64,000 nt of DNA from positions 97,996,177 through 98,060,176 of the forward strand of contig CM019827.1 in NCBI GenBank assembly GCA_009763385.1, given 5' to 3'. Below the pieces are notes generated by a model. That model saw nothing but the letters and a program-made list of their open reading frames with translations. It searched no databases and was not told the origin of the DNA. The position numbers and the translations under genes were made by a program. The DNA comes from Coix lacryma-jobi var. lacryma-jobi (Eukaryota; Streptophyta; Magnoliopsida; Poales; Poaceae). This document shows positions 58,532 through 64,000 of the stretch, one piece after another; position 1 is the stretch's first letter, and every line of letters begins with the position of its first letter.

Positions 58532-61466
58532 TTATGTTTTTGTGAGCATTTAACCTAGGGTTTAAAATAATTTTTGTTGAATTAAAATATTTGTGGCAAC
58601 ATGTTTATGCACTCATGCTGATGCATCGGATTTATTGAAGTGACTGGGTTTTGTCAAAATTTAGTTTGAATTCAAACTCCTTTTGGAAATGTTTTGAAAT
58701 GCTTTGAAACAAATGAAAAAGGATTTCCTTTTCTCTTCCTCTCTCCTTCCCTTGTTTCGGCCCATCCGCCCAGGCAGCCCAGCCGCCGACTCCCTTCCCC
58801 TCTCCTCCCCGCGCTGGGCCGCTTCTTCCCCTTCTCCTCGCGCGCACGGCCCACGGGCCGGCCTGTCGCGCCATGCCGTAGCAACCGGCGCCTTCTCCCT
58901 TCTCTCTCTCTGACGTCGCGGCCCCGCCCGTCAGCGACCTCCTCCTTCCTCTTCCGCGCAGCTCGCCCGAGCGCAACCGCCGCGGCCACACCTTCCGATT
59001 CCTCCGCGCGTCGTGCAGCGCTGCCCCCTCGACTCCGTTTTCCCTCGGCTATAAAGCAGCCGCAGCCGCTCCGCTCCTCCTTTTTCTCAACCACTCCTCT
59101 CTCCTCGCGTCCGAGCTCCGCCGTTCCCTTCCGCGCCCGAGCTCCGCCGCCGCCGTCGACTCTCCGGTCCGGCGTCCCCTCCGTCCCTCCGCCTTCATCA
59201 AGCCTCGCTGCGTTTCGGTGAAGCCGCCGAACCTCCTTCTTTCCTCTCTTTTGCACTCACCTTGCTCTAACTGCCGCACTCCGTGAGCAGGCCCCGCCGG
59301 TCGCCGCGCTCCGCCGTTCGCCGTGGGTCGCCACCTCCGAGTCCTCCCCTCCGGTTACTTTCCGCCGTGGTGAGCCCCCTCGATCTCCTCTATCTCTCTG
59401 TTCGCTTGGTTTGGTCGGAGGTGAGCTTCGCGGCCAAGTCCGCGAGCTTCCGCGTCCCGGCCATGGCGTGTGCGTGCCCGACGTCGCGACGTGGCCACGA
59501 CGTCGCGGCCCGTGCCCTGCCCGCGGCGCGCCGTCCGCCGCCCCGCGCGTCCACGCCCCCCCCCCGATCTAATCTGAGCCGCCCGTTCGCCGATCCATCG
59601 GCCGTGAGTAGCCCGTACCCCTTCGGGGGAGTTTTTGCTAAAGAACCCCCGAAGAAACCTCGAACCAACCCGCGCTCCAATCAGTACTGTGCTCTGAGTC
59701 TTTGCAATCTTCCTTCCAGGCCCCTGCGTTTCCTTTGATTTGAGGCGCAGTCCCGCCGGTGGGGAATATGATTTAAAATCCAGTTTAAATTCTGTTTTAA
59801 AATTCAAATTGATTTCAGTCTATTTACAGAAATGCCACTACATTGTTTTGCTTATAAAAATCCACGTTTTAGCTCCGATTTGATCCATTCAAATTGCGTT
59901 AGCTTCGTAATTTAGTGCTCTACCCGTTTATGCCCCTGTTGGTCTGTTTTGGACAGTTTAGATGTAGGGTCCAAGTTAATCTTGTTTAGGGCTTTTTATA
60001 CATCGTTTCGATCGTAACTTTCACGCCGTAACTCCGTTTTCGATGAACCAAAACTTGTTGTGATCGTATAGATGCGTACTTCTGTTTTATCAAAGTTTTA
60101 TTTCAGTTTAATACTGTTTGGTGTATTGTTCTAATAATAGCTCTGTTTGCATCGTGTATGTTTGCACCTGGAATGCGTGGTTGTTGTGTTCGAGTAGACG
60201 GTGAGTCGGTGTGGTACGACCAGGACCCCGCGTTCAGTGATCAGCAGGAGGATCAACTTTTCGACAACCAAGGCAAGTTAGCATGGGATCTCCTTGTTTA
60301 CCTATACACTATACTTTAATCACTCATTTATGCATGTGTCCAACTGAGCAACCTTAGAAAACCCACTTAGCTTTGTGATCTGTGATGTTCTTGTTCCCGT
60401 GGGGTATATGCATATGGGTAGCTTTGCTAGTGCTAACTGACTTATAATCGATCCAGTCCAATGATGAATTTTGTTTCTCATGATGATATGTTGTTAAACG
60501 GTTAATAAAACTTGCTGTTAGCAAAAGCTGGGATTGACAGTGCTACCATGAGTGCTATATGGCTCTGGTTTTAGCTCAGTAAACTGGACCTTGTCTAATA
60601 TGGCAGCGGTGACCCGAAAGGGCGAAAAGGGGCTTGCCACTTTGGGTGTAGGGCTGCTCCTGTTTCTATGTGTATAGCTGCGATGGCCTTGTGCCATAGA
60701 AAAGGGGGGTTGCTACATCTGCCTGCCAAGGAAACCTAGCGGCCCTGACCTGTTAGACGAACCAGCGAAAGGCTTCATAGTGTGCCCTGCCGATCTACCT
60801 CGAAGTGGATCAAGAGGTTGGCCGCCTCGGGCACAAGGGTAACACGGCTTGTGGGTAAAGATGCACCACCTCTGCAGAGTGTAAAACTGTTATAACAGCC
60901 GTGCTCACGGTCACGAGCGGCCCGGAAAAACTAGCGGAACTATGAAACTTAACAATTGTTACTTTATGTTGTTGGTACTTTATGATGTCATATCTTATCT
61001 TTGTTGGACAAATGGATCATGGGTTAAGGGTTAAGCACAATATTCGTTTACCTTAATGTTAAAACTTTGCCAACTTAAAAGCTACTGCAGTCAGACAGCG
61101 TCTGCCTTTTTGAGCCTCATGAACCCTATGTTAGCTTGCTAAGTACGTGGAGTACTTACGCTTGTTGTTTATCTTCTTTTTGGGCAAAATCCGGATGGGT
61201 AGCAGATGAGGGTGCTGTTGGCGACTTTCCTGAAGACTTCTAGGCTAGCTGCTCCCCCAGTCGACGTTTCCCTGTGGTTTAGTTTGTGTACCAGTTCCGC
61301 GATCTGTGTTTCAGTATGATGTAAGACTTTGTTTTGAGTACTATCGTGATGTAATAAACAATGTGATGATGCCACTCTTGTAATTTGTCTACTTATGTGT
61401 GTGATTGTTTCCTGGGCACACATGAGCATTCCGCCTCAGTTTTATCCTTAAAATTGGGGTGTGACA
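58480..61466 (+). repeat. 3' LTR of the Tekay-like element
   Basis: It is nearly identical to 49072-52063. I noticed about a dozen differences, mostly one-base length changes in base runs. The second base group differs (TGTACACCC against TGTAGCACCC). Confidence 0.93.
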
Positions 61467-61471
61467 GAGTG

Positions 61472-61682
61472 CTATTAGCGTTGCTAAGAACCCCGTGCTG
61501 CATTCTAAGACCAAACACATTGATGTGCGCTTTCATTTTCTGCGAGACCACTATGAGAAGGGTGATATCGACCTTCGCCATGTCGATACTCATCATCAGT
61601 TGGCAGATATTTTACCAAGCCTTTGGACCAATCAACTTTTGCTAGGTTGAGAGGTGAGCTTGGTGTGTGTTTCCCCTTTTAG
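61472..61682 (+). pseudogene. Copia RNase H, C-terminal part
   Basis: It resumes right after the GAGTG duplication: SVAKNPVLHSKTKHIDVRFH, then HVDTHHQLADI. A one-base loss near 61611 shifts the frame. The usual end (a short hydrophobic tail and TAG at 61680-61682) is in the other frame. Confidence 0.88.
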
Positions 61683-62025
61683 ATGGGGGAAACATTTTGA
61701 GTATTGTATCATAAACGGACTACTTTTTATTTTGTTTTCGTTTTTGGGTAGGATAGTCTTTACATTTTATCATGCTTCTTTCATTTCTGAGCTTCATGTT
61801 TTAATCTTTAGAATGTGGTTATGCTCTGTCTAAGTGTACTCTGATGCTATATAATGATGCTTGTAGCTTATGCTCTTCTGATCACTGATACATGTTGTGA
61901 GCTGAGCTATTTTATGAATGATGAATTTGCTTAATGAACATAAAACTTGAAATTGTTCACCATTGAGATATGCAACTAGCATGTGTAGAATGTGTTGAAT
62001 TCACTTGTGTTTTTCATATATGCTA

Positions 62026-62284
62026 CTCCCTCCGTCCCAAATTATAAGTCATTCCAAGAATCTTGGAGAGTCAAAGTTTTTCAACTTTGACCAAAATTTT
62101 AGAGAGAAATACAAAGATTTATGATATCAAATATGTATAGTATGGAAATATAACCAATAAATAATCTAATTATATTTAGTGGGTATCATAAATATTATTA
62201 TTTTATTATATAAATTTGGTCAAAGTTCAAAAACTTTGACTCTCCAAGATTCTTGGAATGACTTATAATTTGGGACGGAGGGAG
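62026..62284. mobile_element. Stowaway-type MITE
   Basis: CTCCCTCCGTCCCAAATTAT and its reverse complement form the ends, flanked by TA (62024-62025 and 62285-62286). The arms pair well over the ACTTTGACC and AAGTCATTCCAAGAATC stretches. It is inserted in the Copia 3' untranslated region. Confidence 0.92.
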
Positions 62285-63488
62285 TAGGTTGCTATGTCCC
62301 TAGTTCCGAGTCATTCACTTGCTTGGTCTCTGTTCATATCTGTTATAAAAATTGAACCAAGTTAAGTGAATTGGAAAGATCGAGATGGGATTGCTTGTCA
62401 ACACAACACGGTATCGAGATTGTTTCTCACTGCACCTTGAGTTAAACTTGAGCCGTGTAGTGTATGACCCAAACCGACGCTTTAAGCTTCTGATTGCTTC
62501 TGCATAGGCTTAGCTCGGTTGAAAAGTTAGGCAATGACAAGCCTTCAACCTCTAGCAATCACATGCTGAATTTTTGAACTTGTGCAATTTCACCGCTGCA
62601 ACTCCGATTAAAATCTGAAATCACAAGTCTATGTTTCATTCTATAGCATGATAATTGAACTTTGCTAGGGGTAGTTCACCTTGTATATATGCTTAGCACT
62701 TGTTTGACTTCCTGTCTATACATGTTTAGTGCTATTTTTATGGTGAACATCCTTTTCTGAATGGCTAAATTGCTCACTTTGCTCATATGTTCATATTTCG
62801 TATTTGGTGATCAGTTTGAGTCTTTACTGGCCTGTATGCCTTCTTGTTGAGTCATTGAGTTTACTATATAGAGCATCTTTCGTTCCTCTAGACTATATTC
62901 CTTCCTAAGCCTAACGCTTCCATTTTTGACTCATATGCATTTGGAGGGGAGATTCTTGATAGTGCATTATCAACTAAGGGGAGAAATCTGACAAATCCTG
63001 TTCAGTTGTGTGCACATTGAAGGGGGAGTTTTGAGTTGGCTCGAATTTTGAGGATTTTGGATTTTCCAATTGGTTTGGAGCTTTTTCTGCTAGTGTGTTG
63101 AGCCTCTGTGCCTCTGTCTTGAGGGACTAGCAGTTGTTGCTTTTCGATGAGTGTTCAGCTGATTGTGCTATTCAGTTGATTTAGCCTCATTTGATATTAA
63201 GCTTTCTTGCATTTTAGCTAGCACCATTTCAGTTGGTATCGAGCTCTCTCGCTAGCGGTGTTGAGCCTGTTCTACCTCTTCTTGAGGGCTAGCTTTGCTT
63301 TGCTTTTGCTTGGTTGCGTCGAGCCGTTGCCCATGTCTTTGGGAACCAAGTTGCTTTGCTCTTTCACCTGACCTTTTTTTCTGGTTTTGCTATGTTTTTG
63401 GGTCATTTGGACGAGCTCTCTACTTCTCCTTCTTCTTTCCTCTTCTACTTCATTATGATTTGTGTTGGTAGTTGACAATGCACTCATC

Positions 63489-63499
63489 AAGGGGGAGAT
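63489..63499 (+). other. Copia polypurine tract before the 3' LTR
   Basis: AAGGGGGAGAT precedes the inferred LTR start TGCGGATACATGGG at 63500. Confidence 0.7.
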
Positions 63500-64000
63500 T
63501 GCGGATACATGGGTGTATGCCGAGTCTCGAGTGATGAGTGATTGTCAACCGGGATAATGCGCATGTTCTTTGGCTTGTGTTGTGCAGGTGTCGAGCACGG
63601 ATACAGTGATCGAAGGCAAGGTGAAGGTCAAGTAGAAACGTGTCGTGCCGATGGACAGGGAGCGGTGAAGGGCGGACGTGAGGCTTGGACTAAGGGACTG
63701 GTGGCCTGAGGATCAGCTGTGGTGGCTGACAGCCTGGGACAGCGACGAGCGGAGACTTGCGGGGCACAGTGTTGCTCGGGTCGAGGACCTGGGGACATGT
63801 GTCGGTGGACGGGGTGCACGGGTGGTGCATCCCCTCTATGGCTCGGTTTGGTGGTTGAGCCACAGAAAAACCACCGTGGACGGTTTCCAGGTTTGGGCCA
63901 CAAAACCTGGGTGTTTGCGAGTTTGCCGAGTTTGTGCCACAAAAACTCGGGCTGCGGACGGTTTCTAGGTTTGGGCCTCAAACCTGGGCGCTGACGGGTT
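63500..64000 (+). repeat. Copia 3' LTR, first 501 bp
   Basis: It starts TGCGGATACATGGG after the PPT. From 63693 it matches the 5' LTR from 28894, including the start of the hairpin array. The window ends inside it, so its far end and target duplication cannot be checked. Confidence 0.8.

Larger units (their letters stand above)
49072..61466 (+). mobile_element. Ty3/gypsy retrotransposon, Tekay-like chromovirus
   Basis: LTRs 49072-52063 and 58480-61466, target duplication GAGTG (49067-49071 and 61467-61471). Domain order is gag, protease, RT, RNase H, integrase, which defines the Ty3/gypsy class. The end of pol looks like a chromodomain, and an extra ORF lies upstream of gag. LTRs are almost identical, so it is young. 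Two frame breaks in pol (near 57436 and 58365) make this copy defective as read. Confidence 0.92.
61683..63499 (+). other. Copia 3' untranslated region with repeated polypurine tracts
   Basis: About 1.8 kb without a long frame on the plus strand. Purine tracts occur at 62943-62952, 62976-62983, 63020-63028 and 63489-63498; the last directly precedes the LTR. Some SIRE-type elements have an env-like frame here, but none is visible. A Stowaway MITE is inserted at 62026-62284. Confidence 0.7.
28894..64000 (+). mobile_element. Copia retrotransposon, SIRE/Maximus-like, with two nested elements; 3' end outside window
   Basis: In order: 5' LTR (to 30651), PBS, gag, protease, integrase, reverse transcriptase, RNase H, long 3' untranslated region, 3' LTR (from 63500, cut by the window end). 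Integrase before reverse transcriptase marks it as Copia class. Large gag and a long region after pol fit the SIRE/Maximus lineage (Opie/Ji type in maize). Pol is split at 35694 and 49071 by two younger elements. Stops at 33305, 34783 and 48678, and frame breaks near 32085, 48538 and 61611, show it is inactive. Confidence 0.85.

Overview
The window looks like grass (Poaceae) nuclear DNA, probably from a large-genome panicoid such as an Andropogoneae species. That is inference from three things: a split plant PARP gene closest to cereal versions as I remember them, typical grass transposon classes (Stowaway and Tourist MITEs, an Au-like SINE tail, CACTA, SIRE-type Copia, long-LTR Ty3/gypsy), and GC-rich plus AT-rich LTR composition. 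I see no bacterial genes, operons, CRISPR arrays, rRNA or tRNA genes.

Region 1 (1-7440) holds the 3' part of one host gene, a poly(ADP-ribose) polymerase of the short plant PARP2 type. Fourteen exons are visible, from the WGR domain to the stop at 6998. The 5' exons lie outside the window. Its introns hold two Stowaway MITEs (one with a Tourist MITE inside it), a SINE tail and a possible inverted-repeat element.

Region 2 (7441-16130) is non-genic. It contains an 892-bp fold-back DNA transposon whose inner part and right flank form a 957-bp tandem triplication. The third copy was split by a solo LTR that carries a 107-bp minisatellite. An unassigned stretch with a GC-rich block follows.

Region 3 (16131-28893) is a nest of LTRs. 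A solo LTR (16136-23862, target duplication ACCCC) contains a second solo LTR (16966-21656, GGCCG) and a non-autonomous CACTA element (21778-23523, TCT). Next comes a partial long gypsy-type LTR starting at 24192.

Region 4 (28894-64000) is one SIRE/Maximus-like Copia retrotransposon. Its pol is split by a non-autonomous long-LTR element (35695-48454, target duplication GGTTG) and by a Tekay-like Ty3/gypsy element (49072-61466, GAGTG). The Copia polyprotein also has several stops and frameshifts, so it is dead. Its 3' LTR runs off the window.

Only the PARP gene is a credible host gene. The less ordinary signals are in the LTRs and accessory ORFs: a splice-like exon/intron arrangement shared by several unrelated-looking LTRs, an accessory ORF upstream of gag shared by the coding and non-autonomous gypsy elements, and an array of seven similar hairpins, some with compensatory stem changes, in the Copia LTR.
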